64,000 nt of DNA, taken from Pyrinomonadaceae bacterium. GTDB taxonomy: Bacteria; Acidobacteriota; Blastocatellia; Pyrinomonadales; Pyrinomonadaceae. The DNA is taken from assembly GCA_019694395.1 (NCBI GenBank), contig JAIBCC010000026.1:33006-97005 (forward strand). Direction: 5' to 3'. The notes under the pieces were generated by a model. That model ran no database searches. It was given only the letters and a program-made list of their open reading frames with translations, and was not told the origin of the DNA. Shown piece by piece: positions 51,060 to 59,219 of the stretch. The translations under genes were made by a program, and so were the position numbers. Every line of letters starts with the position of its first letter. Position 1 is the first letter of the stretch.

Positions 51060-52712
51060 TTAATTTACAACTTCTTTCAAAATAAACTCGTCCGGGTCAA
51101 TGACGATTTTTTTCGGTTTTGCGCTTTTGATTTTGACCGTTGTTTCTTTGCCCGTTGGCGTAATAATTTCTCTTTTTGAGCCATTATTTGTAGTGATTTC
51201 AATGGTTACAGGGTTTAAAAATGCTTCGTCTTCCTGATTTTGTTTAAGGGTAATTTCCAGAGTTGATTTGCCGGTTTGTTTTGACGAAATTTGGTAAACG
51301 GGATGTCCGGCTTGGTAAATCCAACGGTCAAAAAAGTTTTTCAAATCTTTGCCCGATGATTTTTCCAAAGCGGCGCGTAAATCTTCGCTGGTGGCGATTG
51401 ACTCTTTGTGTTCGTTGTAATAAATTTTCAAGCCTTCAAAAAACGCTTTGTCGCCCAAAAATCCGCGTAACATATGTAAAACCCAACCGCCTTTTTCGTA
51501 GTTATTGGGATTCAATAAATCAAAAAGTTTTTCAGTTTTTGTATCGTGAATCGGCGTGCGGTTTCTCTTTTCAAACTCAAAATAACTTTTCGCTTTTTCC
51601 CGCATATAGGCGCGAAATCGGTCTTTGCCTTCGTTATTTTCGAGAAAAAGTCCGGCAAAATAGGTCGCAAATCCTTCGCTGAGCCATAAATCCGACCAAG
51701 TTGCTTCCGTCACCGAATCGCCGAACCATTGATGCGCGATTTCGTGAGCGACGACTTCTTCAACGCCGTTTGGAATATTGTAGCGTTGACTGCGCGGTCT
51801 TGATTCTGCGAAATTTTGAAAAAGTGTCGGTGTAAAAACAATCGTGTTCGCATTTTCCATTCCACCAAATTTAGTTGCACCAATAATTAACGCCAGTTTC
51901 CCGTAAGGATAAGGTGCAACCAGATTGCTGAAAGTCACGACCGAAGGCGCGGCGGACGAAAAGCCTTGTTCGGCGAAATTTCTGTCCGAGTTTGGAACAT
52001 AATACGAAATCGGAATCGGTGCATTTGTTTTCAGAGTCGCATTGGAAAATTTCCCGACTGCAACCACCATATTGTAAGGCGAAACAGGCTTATTCTCGTT
52101 ATAAATCCACGTTTTTGTGGCATCGGAATTATCTTTGGCAGATTCCAAAACACCATTGGCGACAACTGCATTGATTGCCGAAGCCGTTACGGTAAATTTA
52201 ACTGAGGCTTTGGCAGACGGATGATCGAGACACGGAATCCAAAAATGAACTCTGTCCGCCCAATTATCGCCAACCGCCGAAGGATTTCCGTCACGGTCTT
52301 TGGTCAAGATCAATCCGTCCTGCGGTTTGCCCGAATAAGTCACGGAAATTTTCAACTGCGAATCTTTGTTGGCAGGTTGAGTCAAATAAACGTCCAATTT
52401 TTCATCATGCTGAGCAAATTTTGCCGTTTCATTATTAACTCTGACATTGCTGACAGGCATCGTTCCAAAATCAAAATCAATCTTCGTCACCTCATTTTTT
52501 CTAACTAAAAGCGTCACTTCCGTGGTCGCCGAATTGATTTGTGAAAGGCTGTAATCGAAAACCAGATTGACATCAAAATGAGTCGGCTGCCACGAATCAA
52601 TCAACCGCTCCTGACGTTGCGCCAAAACAAAAACGGAGAAAAAAACAGCGAGCAAACCTATTTGTATTGCCCGCGAAAAAGATTGAAAACGAAATTTGAA
52701 AGCCTGTTTCAT
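51060..52712 (-). CDS. M1-family metallo-aminopeptidase
   Basis: 550 aa with a signal peptide (AVFFSVFVLA-Q). The M1 peptidase fold has zinc motif HEIAHQWFGD (H323, H327) with E346 18 residues on (LSEGFATYFAG), and the exopeptidase-type GGMEN at 283-287 in place of GAMEN. The N-terminal 200 aa form the usual beta domain (HFDVNLVFDYSLSQI). The C-terminal helical domain is short, as in bacterial cold-active M1 enzymes. Likely a periplasmic aminopeptidase. Its stop lies near bshA's start, and the next gene on the same strand follows by 25 bp. Confidence 0.92.
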   Translation of the reverse strand: MKQAFKFRFQSFSRAIQIGLLAVFFSVFVLAQRQERLIDSWQPTHFDVNLVFDYSLSQINSATTEVTLLVRKNEVTKIDFDFGTMPVSNVRVNNETAKFAQHDEKLDVYLTQPANKDSQLKISVTYSGKPQDGLILTKDRDGNPSAVGDNWADRVHFWIPCLDHPSAKASVKFTVTASAINAVVANGVLESAKDNSDATKTWIYNENKPVSPYNMVVAVGKFSNATLKTNAPIPISYYVPNSDRNFAEQGFSSAAPSVVTFSNLVAPYPYGKLALIIGATKFGGMENANTIVFTPTLFQNFAESRPRSQRYNIPNGVEEVVAHEIAHQWFGDSVTEATWSDLWLSEGFATYFAGLFLENNEGKDRFRAYMREKAKSYFEFEKRNRTPIHDTKTEKLFDLLNPNNYEKGGWVLHMLRGFLGDKAFFEGLKIYYNEHKESIATSEDLRAALEKSSGKDLKNFFDRWIYQAGHPVYQISSKQTGKSTLEITLKQNQEDEAFLNPVTIEITTNNGSKREIITPTGKETTVKIKSAKPKKIVIDPDEFILKEVVN

Positions 52713-52736
52713 AGATTTTTTAAATCTACCACGACT

Positions 52737-53834
52737 TTACTCATAAAAAAGAACTTTGTAACGAGGTTTTTTCTCTTCGTCAAAATTGTAAGCCGGATAA
52801 CTGTTGATAACAACCTTTTTGCCTTCCAGATTTCCGAAAACCAAAGTTATATCCAAATCTTTCGGCAAAGAAATAGAAGCAGGCAAAACTCCGAAGATTT
52901 CGGGGAAAATCTTTCCTTTATCGCTGTCGAGATCAACATAATCGGGATTTTTGCGAATCACAACAATTTTAGTTTCGCCGGCACTGAGCTTGACGGTCAT
53001 TTGTTTGATTACAACCGTTTCCTTTGTCCCATCTTCCCGTTTGGAGTCTTCTTTGACTGTTTCGACTTTTTCAACTATGCCTGTTTCGCTCGTAATTGGT
53101 TTGACGCTAAATTCGGTGTCAATTTTTACTTTTTGCGCTTTGGGCGAATTGAGCCACAACCACGGACGAAGCGGATTTTTTTCGGTTTTATATCGCTCGT
53201 CTTCAAAACTATACAAATATCTTCGAGCGTAAATCGGTTTGTCCGTGGCAGGTTTTAGTAAACCGTTTTGATAACGAAAAAATCTGCCGACAAAATAAGT
53301 TCCGGTTTCGGAAAGATTATCCAAACCATACCAATCCGTCAATAAGATCAAGGTTTCATTGACTTTTGCGTTATAAACAAAAGTTCCGTTTGATCCGAAT
53401 TCGGTTGTGTTGAAACTAATGGGTTCCTGAAATCCTTTGGTTTGAAAATCGGGGAAAATATTGACGGTGTAATAACTAACGCCTAAACCGTTGCTTTGAC
53501 TGTCAAAGTCAACTACAACCAATTCAGCCGATTTGTTTTTGTCCAAATCGCCGTAAAAAGCAAAGAAATTTTCGCTTGAGCCGTAAACGCCGAGCGATGC
53601 TTCAATCTCGCCTTCTTTCCGTCCGTTCTGGCGAACAAAGAATTTTCCGTCACCCTCTTCACCGGCTTCTTTGCCTTTGCAAACGCTGGTTTGATTTGCC
53701 AAATTGACGCAAAAAACATTTTCTAAACCTGCAACTTTGGCGGCTTTCGGTTTTCCGGCGTAAACAAGTTTTTGGGCATTTGCCGAAGCAATAAAAGTTA
53801 AAATCAATAATCCGAATAAAAAATAGCGTTTCAT
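52737..53834 (-). CDS. secreted hypothetical protein
   Basis: 365 aa from ATG 53834, chosen over the upstream start at 53885 because AGGAG sits 5-6 nt before it and MKRYFLFGLLILTFIASANA-Q is a good signal peptide. No catalytic motif; the middle has long beta-rich stretches and KVETVKEDSKREDGTK charged linkers. Promoter D-type motif TTGACC-N18-GGCGATTA stands at 53916-53947. It therefore belongs, by promoter, with the lipoprotein and Sm-like genes near the ECF sigma factor. Confidence 0.72.
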   Translation of the reverse strand: MKRYFLFGLLILTFIASANAQKLVYAGKPKAAKVAGLENVFCVNLANQTSVCKGKEAGEEGDGKFFVRQNGRKEGEIEASLGVYGSSENFFAFYGDLDKNKSAELVVVDFDSQSNGLGVSYYTVNIFPDFQTKGFQEPISFNTTEFGSNGTFVYNAKVNETLILLTDWYGLDNLSETGTYFVGRFFRYQNGLLKPATDKPIYARRYLYSFEDERYKTEKNPLRPWLWLNSPKAQKVKIDTEFSVKPITSETGIVEKVETVKEDSKREDGTKETVVIKQMTVKLSAGETKIVVIRKNPDYVDLDSDKGKIFPEIFGVLPASISLPKDLDITLVFGNLEGKKVVINSYPAYNFDEEKKPRYKVLFYE

Positions 53835-53915
53835 ATTTCTCCTAAAAATCCGCGCCCGCAAATCAGAACGAAACTGCATAAACAATTTGCGGACGGAAAT
53901 TATTTTTCCCAGTAA

Positions 53916-53947
53916 TAATCGCCGATTTTTTGGAGAAAAGAGGTCAA
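53916..53947 (-). promoter_or_regulatory. TTGACC-N18-GGCGATTA promoter (1 of 4)
   Basis: On the minus strand TTGACC (53942-53947) is followed after 18 nt by GGCGATTA (53916-53923). It lies 82 nt before the start of the gene at 52737-53834. The three other copies (57517, 58249, 59131) have the same spacing. Confidence 0.75.
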
Positions 53948-53967
53948 AAGGTGGAAGGGAAGTTTTT

Positions 53968-54042
53968 CCCGCTAAAAGACGCTAAAAGACGCGAAATAAA
54001 AACAAAAGCAATTTTTTCGCGTTATTTCGTGTGTTTAGCGGG
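53968..54042. repeat. CCCGCTAAA...TTTAGCGGG palindrome
   Basis: Perfect 9-bp arms (53968-53976 and 54034-54042) enclose repeated AAAGACGC and GCGAAAT/ATTTCG words. Between two minus-strand genes; hairpin class as at 41092, 48197, 59763 and 62806. Confidence 0.65.
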
Positions 54043-54054
54043 CAAATTATGCTT

Positions 54055-55269
54055 TTATTTTTTCAAACGGACATAATATACAATTCCGGTGCGGTCATCA
54101 GTAAAGAAAAACGAGTTTTCATCAATCCGGTAAATATCGCACGGACGACCGTAAACTGTTCTGCCGACTAAAAACCCGTCCATAAATGTTTGCAATTTCT
54201 GACCTTTTCGCATAATCACGATCTTATAGCCGTGACCGATTTTTTCGTTGGTCGAACCGTGCAGAGAAACTAAAAATGAATTTTTGATGGTTTCGTCTGC
54301 GGTGGTTTCGTCAAAATAATCAAAGCCGAGTGCGGACGAGTGAGCAGGGAAAAAAGCATACGGAGCAGGAACGTTTTTGCAGCCGCTTGGACGCGGAAAG
54401 CCTTTATCGGCAAAGATTTTTCCGTTTGACGAATAACAATATGCCCAACCGTAATCCGTTCCGTCCTTGAGTGAGTAAAAAGTTTCGTCGGGTTTGTCCA
54501 AACCGAGGTGATCCGAGCCTTGGTTGCTGGCAAACAAAAAGTTGCCGATCCATTTGATACTGACCGCGTTCCGTAATCCTTTAGCAAAAATCCTTTGTTG
54601 TGAACCATCAGGATTCATTTCCATAACGGTCGCGCGGACTTCCTCTTTTTCGATGCAGGCGTTACAGCTTGAACCAACCGAAATATAAAGTTTGCCGTTC
54701 GCCCCGAAAGCGATTGTTCGCGTCAGATGCCAGCCGCCGTATTTGTAGCTCAAACCGTAATCGGGAAACGTCGCCAAAGTTTCGGCTTTTCCGGTCGGTT
54801 TGGTTTCGCCTTTGGTAAATTTTCGGCGTGTCAATTTATCGGTTTCTGCTAAATAAAACCAATCCTGCCCGTTTTTATCAGTATAAAATTGACACGAATT
54901 CGGATTTTTTAATCCCGTCATATACGGAATGACTTTGCCAAATTTGCCCGTTCTTTCATTCCAATCGTCAAGAATATAAACTGTCCCTTTTTTGTTATCG
55001 GTCAGATTATACATATCCGTCACGAACATTCTGCCGTCCGGGGCTTTGGCAAAAAAACGAACCCGTTTTAAGCCTTCAGCAGCAGGAATGATTTCGTAGT
55101 TTTCCGGAAGATTTAACGAAAAAGTTTTACCAGTTTTCAGCGTAATTTTATGCGGAACGAGCTTTGGTTGTTGGGCAAAAACCTGTGGAAGTAAAAAGGC
55201 AAAAGTAAAAAGGCAAAAATAGATTACTGTTTTTGCCTTTGGAATTTGGAATCTAAAATTTGGAATCAT
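54055..55269 (-). CDS. secreted sorbosone/glucose dehydrogenase-like beta-propeller protein
   Basis: 404 aa with a signal peptide at about 13-32 (VIYFCLFTFAFLLPQVFA). The core is the soluble aldose/sorbosone-dehydrogenase propeller: DGRMFVTDMYNL, HLTRTIAFGANGKLYISVGSS, 'EMNPDGSQQRIFAKGLRNAVSIKW', then 'YGWAYCYSSNGK' and GRPCDIYR. A Cys pair is in SCNACIEKE. Family members often bind PQQ, but no PQQ pathway gene is here. Its start overlaps the stop of the SLH/TPR gene by 4 bp (ATGA). The first 30 codons are built from AGTAAAA-type heptanucleotide repeats also found between genes, so the signal peptide may have been remade from repeat DNA. Confidence 0.8.
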   Translation of the reverse strand: MIPNFRFQIPKAKTVIYFCLFTFAFLLPQVFAQQPKLVPHKITLKTGKTFSLNLPENYEIIPAAEGLKRVRFFAKAPDGRMFVTDMYNLTDNKKGTVYILDDWNERTGKFGKVIPYMTGLKNPNSCQFYTDKNGQDWFYLAETDKLTRRKFTKGETKPTGKAETLATFPDYGLSYKYGGWHLTRTIAFGANGKLYISVGSSCNACIEKEEVRATVMEMNPDGSQQRIFAKGLRNAVSIKWIGNFLFASNQGSDHLGLDKPDETFYSLKDGTDYGWAYCYSSNGKIFADKGFPRPSGCKNVPAPYAFFPAHSSALGFDYFDETTADETIKNSFLVSLHGSTNEKIGHGYKIVIMRKGQKLQTFMDGFLVGRTVYGRPCDIYRIDENSFFFTDDRTGIVYYVRLKK

Positions 55270-56657
55270 TTTATTTTTTTAACATCATTTGCTCCGATTG
55301 TCACAATCGCTGTGCCGATTCGCAGTAAAACGAGTTTTCCTTTTTCGCAAGTGTTGTTGGTTTCAAGAATGATGTCGCCGGTGTCGCCTTTATTCATTTT
55401 GTAATTGCCCCAGATTCCGCCTTTTTCGACTGCTGTTTTGAGGTCTGCGCTCGCATTGCTCAAATCCGCACAAGGATTGTCGGGCAGATAAAATGATTTT
55501 TTGCCGGTGATTTGGGCTTTTCCGAGCGATGGTAAATTTTGGATGATTTCGAGTTTTGATTTTTGGGGAACTTGCGAAGTTTTTCCACCTAATTCTTTGA
55601 CTTTTTGCTCGTCGGCTTCTGCTTCTTTGGTTTTGCCGAGCAAACGATATGCAGCGGCGCGGGTTTTGTAGGCTTCGACCAAAGTTTTGTCGGAAAGCAA
55701 CGCAGAACTTAAAAAATCAACCGCATCTTTCAGATATTTTTTGTAACTCTCACGTCTTGATTCAGAAATCGGATCATCGCCACTGTCGCGGTCCCACAAT
55801 CTTTTGGCAATTCGATAGGTTGCAATGCCGCATTTCATTTCGGTTGAAGCATCCCAAGCGGCATCGCCCGCCTCGCGGTAATGAATCAGCGCATTGCTGA
55901 AATCGCCCGCTTTTTCAAAGGCTTCTGCTTCTTTGATCAATGCATCGGTGTCTTTTGATTTGGACGGGGTCGCTTTCGGAGTTGGAGTCGATGTAACAGT
56001 CGCGGGTTTCGGTTGAACGGTCTTTTGAACTTTATTTTTGATGGCTTTATCTTCAATTCTTTCTATGACCGCCTCAAAGGCACTATTCATCACAATTACC
56101 CAGATGCTTCGGGTGATGGATTTAGTTTCGGATGGAGTTCCTTCAATACTTGCCCCGAAAATCCCTTTGATCCAGGTGTAAAATTCTTTTTCGGTGACAG
56201 GTTTTTCGGGATGAAAAGTTTTATCAGCATCGCAAATATCAATCCCGTAGCGTTCGATCAAAGATTGCAACGGCTCATAAATTTCACTGGTCGGTTGAAT
56301 ATCTTTGATTTGTGAAACCGCTGAAATGTTAGTTTTATTGGCGTTGTAATAATTGAACAGATCAGTCGGCAGAATTTCGGTATCTGACGCAGCCGCAAAA
56401 TCCATCATTCGATTCAAACCGTTATCCAGAAGTTTGATAAATTCCCCACGAGTTAATGGAGAATTCGCCCGAAAATTTCCGTCGGGAAACGGCTCAAATG
56501 CCCCGAATCGTTCAACTAATGACTCTAACGATTTGTAATGACTATCAGTTGGTTTGACATCTTTGATTTGCGAAACAGAGACAAGTTGAGCATTTGCCGG
56601 GACAAACGCTAACAGGCAGATAAACGGCAAGATTAAAAAGATTAGATTTTTCTTCAT
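55266..56657 (-). CDS. SLH-domain protein with TPR-like C-terminal part
   Basis: 463 aa from ATG 56657 (an in-frame ATG also lies at 56672; the signal peptide MKKNLIFLILPFICLLAFVPANA fits the second Met). Two SLH-like motifs (residues about 30-90 and 110-170; ERFGAFEPFPDGNFRANSP LTRGEF, ERYGIDICDADKTFHPEKP) could bind cell-wall polysaccharide. A TPR region follows (AEAFEKAGDFSNALIHYREA, KTRAAAYRLLGKTKEAEA), then a beta-rich end. Probably a surface or outer-membrane adaptor protein. Translationally coupled to the propeller gene. Confidence 0.75.
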   Translation of the reverse strand: MKKNLIFLILPFICLLAFVPANAQLVSVSQIKDVKPTDSHYKSLESLVERFGAFEPFPDGNFRANSPLTRGEFIKLLDNGLNRMMDFAAASDTEILPTDLFNYYNANKTNISAVSQIKDIQPTSEIYEPLQSLIERYGIDICDADKTFHPEKPVTEKEFYTWIKGIFGASIEGTPSETKSITRSIWVIVMNSAFEAVIERIEDKAIKNKVQKTVQPKPATVTSTPTPKATPSKSKDTDALIKEAEAFEKAGDFSNALIHYREAGDAAWDASTEMKCGIATYRIAKRLWDRDSGDDPISESRRESYKKYLKDAVDFLSSALLSDKTLVEAYKTRAAAYRLLGKTKEAEADEQKVKELGGKTSQVPQKSKLEIIQNLPSLGKAQITGKKSFYLPDNPCADLSNASADLKTAVEKGGIWGNYKMNKGDTGDIILETNNTCEKGKLVLLRIGTAIVTIGANDVKKIK

Positions 56658-56703
56658 ATTTATAATTTTCACTATAAAAGGCTTCGTTAAAGCCTATATA
56701 TGC

Positions 56704-57444
56704 TTAATTTAATACATTTACTGCAATCTTTTGTGACTCGTAATTGAAATCCATCGAACCGCCTTTGGCAGCTTGCTGAGTTGATTTATTTTTCCGTAAA
56801 GTCAGATAAATTTTAGCAGTCCCATCCACAAAATTTTTGAGCGAAGAAGGCTCGATCTTGGCAACGGTTCGGGATTCGTCAAAATCAACCTTCAAACTGG
56901 TCGAATAGTTTTTTTCGGGCGTTTTGGCATTAGAATTTGAATTGCTCGAAGCAGGCGGAGTTTTATCGGAGGTCAAATTAAACTCAACATTTTCGTCTTT
57001 TCCAATCGCCCGCGAAAGCGTAATCGTTGCCCCATTTGTTTTGCTGACGGATAAGTTTTGCGAAGTAATTTCCAAGCCTTCGACGCTGATCTCATTTTCC
57101 CAAACTTTTCCGGCGGCATCCGTAAATCTGAATTTGTGATTTGGGACAAACTGATTTGCCGAATCGTTGTAATCCGTTCCTTTGAAAAATCCGGGCTTAC
57201 TTTCGTTCATTTCCTTACCATTGTGTTCAACTTTGGCAGGCGCGTCCAAATCTACGGTTGAGCCGGTCGAGCCGCCAACGCGAAAAGTTGCATTGACGCT
57301 GGTGCTGTTTTTGGTGCCGTTAATGATATAACTTTGATAAATTTCGCCGGGCGAAACTTTGGTTGATTCGACCGTATCGGTTGAGGCACAACCTAAAACT
57401 CCGAATAAAAAAACGATGAAAACAGGTAAATATTTTTTCAGCAT
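56704..57444 (-). CDS. lipoprotein (paralogue 1)
   Basis: 246 aa. Lipobox LFGVLGC-A at residue 19. The rest is a beta-sandwich-like chain with 'GTKNSTSVNATFRVGGSTGSTVDLDAPAKVEHNG' and 'SKPGFFKGTDYNDSANQFVPNHKF' shared with the protein at 58349-59089, to which it is about equal in length. It lies under a TTGACC-N18-GGCGATTA promoter. No function known. Confidence 0.8.
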   Translation of the reverse strand: MLKKYLPVFIVFLFGVLGCASTDTVESTKVSPGEIYQSYIINGTKNSTSVNATFRVGGSTGSTVDLDAPAKVEHNGKEMNESKPGFFKGTDYNDSANQFVPNHKFRFTDAAGKVWENEISVEGLEITSQNLSVSKTNGATITLSRAIGKDENVEFNLTSDKTPPASSNSNSNAKTPEKNYSTSLKVDFDESRTVAKIEPSSLKNFVDGTAKIYLTLRKNKSTQQAAKGGSMDFNYESQKIAVNVLN

Positions 57445-57516
57445 AATTGCCTCCGATAATCATTTTCAAAACAGTTCAAATCTCAAGTGGAAAACTCGAA
57501 AATCAAACTCTACAAT

Positions 57517-57548
57517 TAATCGCCAGAAAACGCATTAAAGCGGGTCAA
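57517..57548 (-). promoter_or_regulatory. TTGACC-N18-GGCGATTA promoter (2 of 4)
   Basis: TTGACC (57543-57548 on the plus strand as GGTCAA) and GGCGATTA (57517-57524) are 18 nt apart, about 70 nt before the lipoprotein start at 57444. Confidence 0.78.
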
Positions 57549-57590
57549 AAAAAAATAAGAATTGCTGAAAAATCCTTAAAGTCGCCAAAG

Positions 57591-57769
57591 GTGACAAATA
57601 AAATAGCGTAGGGAGAATCCCTACGAATCGTAAAAAATCAAATCCGACTCTGAAGGAGTCGAACACTAAATATTGAATGTTCGACACTTACAGCGTCGGA
57701 TTGTTTTTTTCTCAAACGTAGGGTGCCGCTCGTTTCTCTCACTTCACCCTACGCTATTATGTTTGTCCC
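57591..57769. mobile_element. short inverted-repeat element (MITE-like, about 180 bp)
   Basis: Terminal AATAGCGTAGGG (57602-57613) and CCCTACGCTATT (57747-57758) are perfect 12-bp arms, with a weaker match extending to about 24 bp. Inside are CGTAGGG-AGAAT-CCCTACG, a long AATCCGAC...GTCGGATT stem and GACTC/GAGTC pairs. No ORF. It fills most of the 57445-57788 gap, whose other content is the promoter above and a GTCCCCGTTGGGGAC hairpin. Confidence 0.7.
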
Positions 57770-57788
57770 CGTTGGGGACGTTGGATTT

Positions 57789-58196
57789 CTAGTAATTGCT
57801 GTTGGAATTTCCGCTCAAAGTTGTTAAGAGCAGAACTCCCAAAAGAATTCCTAACATAGTTCCGGAAACCGCAAAATGGTGATAACCGTATCTGCCTTTG
57901 GCTTTGCGGACGTGGCGATACGGGATCCGGTTCGGATCATCATTTTTCGAGACAACTACAAAATCTTCGTCATTGATTTCGCTCAAATATCCCGAAATTT
58001 TTGTTCCGTCAATCAGTTTAACTTCAACTTTTGATTCTTTGCCAACACCGATCTTTTGCAATTCCATTTTAAGTTTTTCCGCTATTTTCGCTTGTTTATC
58101 TGCATTGTCCGGCAGCGAAGCGGCTTTGGCAGAAGAAACGTAAAATATTGAATTGAGCATCAGCCCGATCAAAAGCAAAGTTATGGTTTGCTTCAT
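57789..58196 (-). CDS. secreted/membrane-anchored Sm-like small protein (paralogue of the gene at 409)
   Basis: 135 aa with a signal peptide (NSIFYVSSAKA-AS), a middle Sm-like region (IGVGKESKVEVKLIDGTKIS, GYLSEINDEDFVVVSKND) and a C-terminal hydrophobic Gly-rich helix. The RIPYRHVRKAKG stretch is basic. It is the paralogue of 409-798 with the same architecture. TCCTCC-like ribosome site (AGGAGG on the minus strand) precedes the ATG. Under a TTGACC-N18-GGCGATTA promoter. Confidence 0.8.
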   Translation of the reverse strand: MKQTITLLLIGLMLNSIFYVSSAKAASLPDNADKQAKIAEKLKMELQKIGVGKESKVEVKLIDGTKISGYLSEINDEDFVVVSKNDDPNRIPYRHVRKAKGRYGYHHFAVSGTMLGILLGVLLLTTLSGNSNSNY

Positions 58197-58248
58197 ATTT
58201 TTCCTCCTAAATTTTTAGATTGAGAAAACAAAAAAGTTCTCTCAACAT

Positions 58249-58280
58249 TAATCGCCAAATTTTTAAGCAAGAGAGGTCAA
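58249..58280 (-). promoter_or_regulatory. TTGACC-N18-GGCGATTA promoter (3 of 4)
   Basis: TTGACC (58275-58280) and GGCGATTA (58249-58256) with an 18-nt spacer, 52 nt before the Sm-like gene start at 58196. It lies directly downstream of the terminator of the lipoprotein gene. Confidence 0.78.
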
Positions 58281-58286
58281 TTCAAT

Positions 58287-58312
58287 AAAAAAAGTTCCGC
58301 CGAAACGGAACT
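58287..58312 (-). terminator. intrinsic terminator of lipoprotein paralogue 2
   Basis: On the minus strand AGTTCCG-TTTCGG-CGGAACT is followed by a run of T. It is the cleanest intrinsic terminator of the window and lies 37 bp after the stop of the gene at 58349-59089. Confidence 0.9.
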
Positions 58313-58348
58313 GAAATTTTGCATAGCTAATTCTAAAGTGAAAATGAA

Positions 58349-59089
58349 TTATTTACCGATATTTACCGCAACTTGCTCTGCTTCGTAAGTAAAATCAATA
58401 ATTCCTCCTTTCGCAGATTGCTGCAAATTTTTGCTTTTTCGCAAATTCAAATGAAGCTGAGCCGTTCCATCGGCGAAATTTCTCAAAGAATTCGGAGCAA
58501 TTATCACGCTTGAATGGGCTGTATCAAATTTGACTTGTAATCTGGTCGAATAAACTTTTTCAGGCAATCTTTTTTTAGATTTGTTTTTGCTTACTTCGGG
58601 CGCAGTTTGGTCGGAAATAATTGTAAATTCGACTATTTCGTCTTTTCCAACCGGACGCGACAGAATAATTTTTCCTCCTTTGGCTTTGCTGAAACTAATT
58701 TCGTTTGAAGCAATTTCCAGACCTTGCATCGTAATTTCATTTTGCCAGGTTTTGCCTTTGGCATCGGTGTAAACGAATTTATGTGTAGGAACAAATTCGT
58801 TTACCGAATCCTGATAATTTGTTCCTTTCAAAAATCCGGGTTTGCTTTCATTCATTTCATTGCCGTTATGAATGATTTTGGCAGGACTATCCAAATCAAC
58901 CGTAGTTCCCGAAGCACCTCCAACGCGAAAAGTTGCTGAAATATTGGTTTGGTTTTTTCGTGCCGTAATTGAATAGTTTTGGTAAATTTCGCTGCTTGAA
59001 ACCTTGTTTGATTCAACTGTGGCAGTCGAATCGCAGCCGCTGAAAATTAATAAAGAAGCCAGTATAAAAAGTAAATAAAGATTTTTCAT
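58349..59089 (-). CDS. lipoprotein (paralogue 2)
   Basis: 246 aa. Lipobox LLIFSGC-D at residue 19. Shares with paralogue 1 the 'TVESNKVSSSEIYQNYSITARKNQTNISATFRVGG' start and 'SKPGFLKGTNYQDSVNEFVPTHKF' block, ending 'GGIIDFTYEAEQVAVNI'. It is probably a duplication with the Sm-like gene between the two copies. Divergent from the ECF sigma factor, whose region carries promoter copy 4. Function unknown. Confidence 0.82.
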   Translation of the reverse strand: MKNLYLLFILASLLIFSGCDSTATVESNKVSSSEIYQNYSITARKNQTNISATFRVGGASGTTVDLDSPAKIIHNGNEMNESKPGFLKGTNYQDSVNEFVPTHKFVYTDAKGKTWQNEITMQGLEIASNEISFSKAKGGKIILSRPVGKDEIVEFTIISDQTAPEVSKNKSKKRLPEKVYSTRLQVKFDTAHSSVIIAPNSLRNFADGTAQLHLNLRKSKNLQQSAKGGIIDFTYEAEQVAVNIGK

Positions 59090-59130
59090 AATTCCAAAAA
59101 GTTCCTTCTTTCAAAATTAAACTTCACCTG

Positions 59131-59162
59131 TAATCGCCAGAAAAAAACTAAAAGCGGGTCAA
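59131..59162 (-). promoter_or_regulatory. TTGACC-N18-GGCGATTA promoter (4 of 4)
   Basis: TTGACC (59157-59162) and GGCGATTA (59131-59138) are 18 nt apart, 42 nt before the lipoprotein start at 59089. It lies in the 130-bp divergent region shared with the ECF sigma gene at 59220, whose start is 58 bp away. Confidence 0.8.
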
Positions 59163-59219
59163 AAATTTGCAATTTTTATAAATTTAACTAAAAATGCTTT
59201 GAAACAAAGGCTTTAACGA

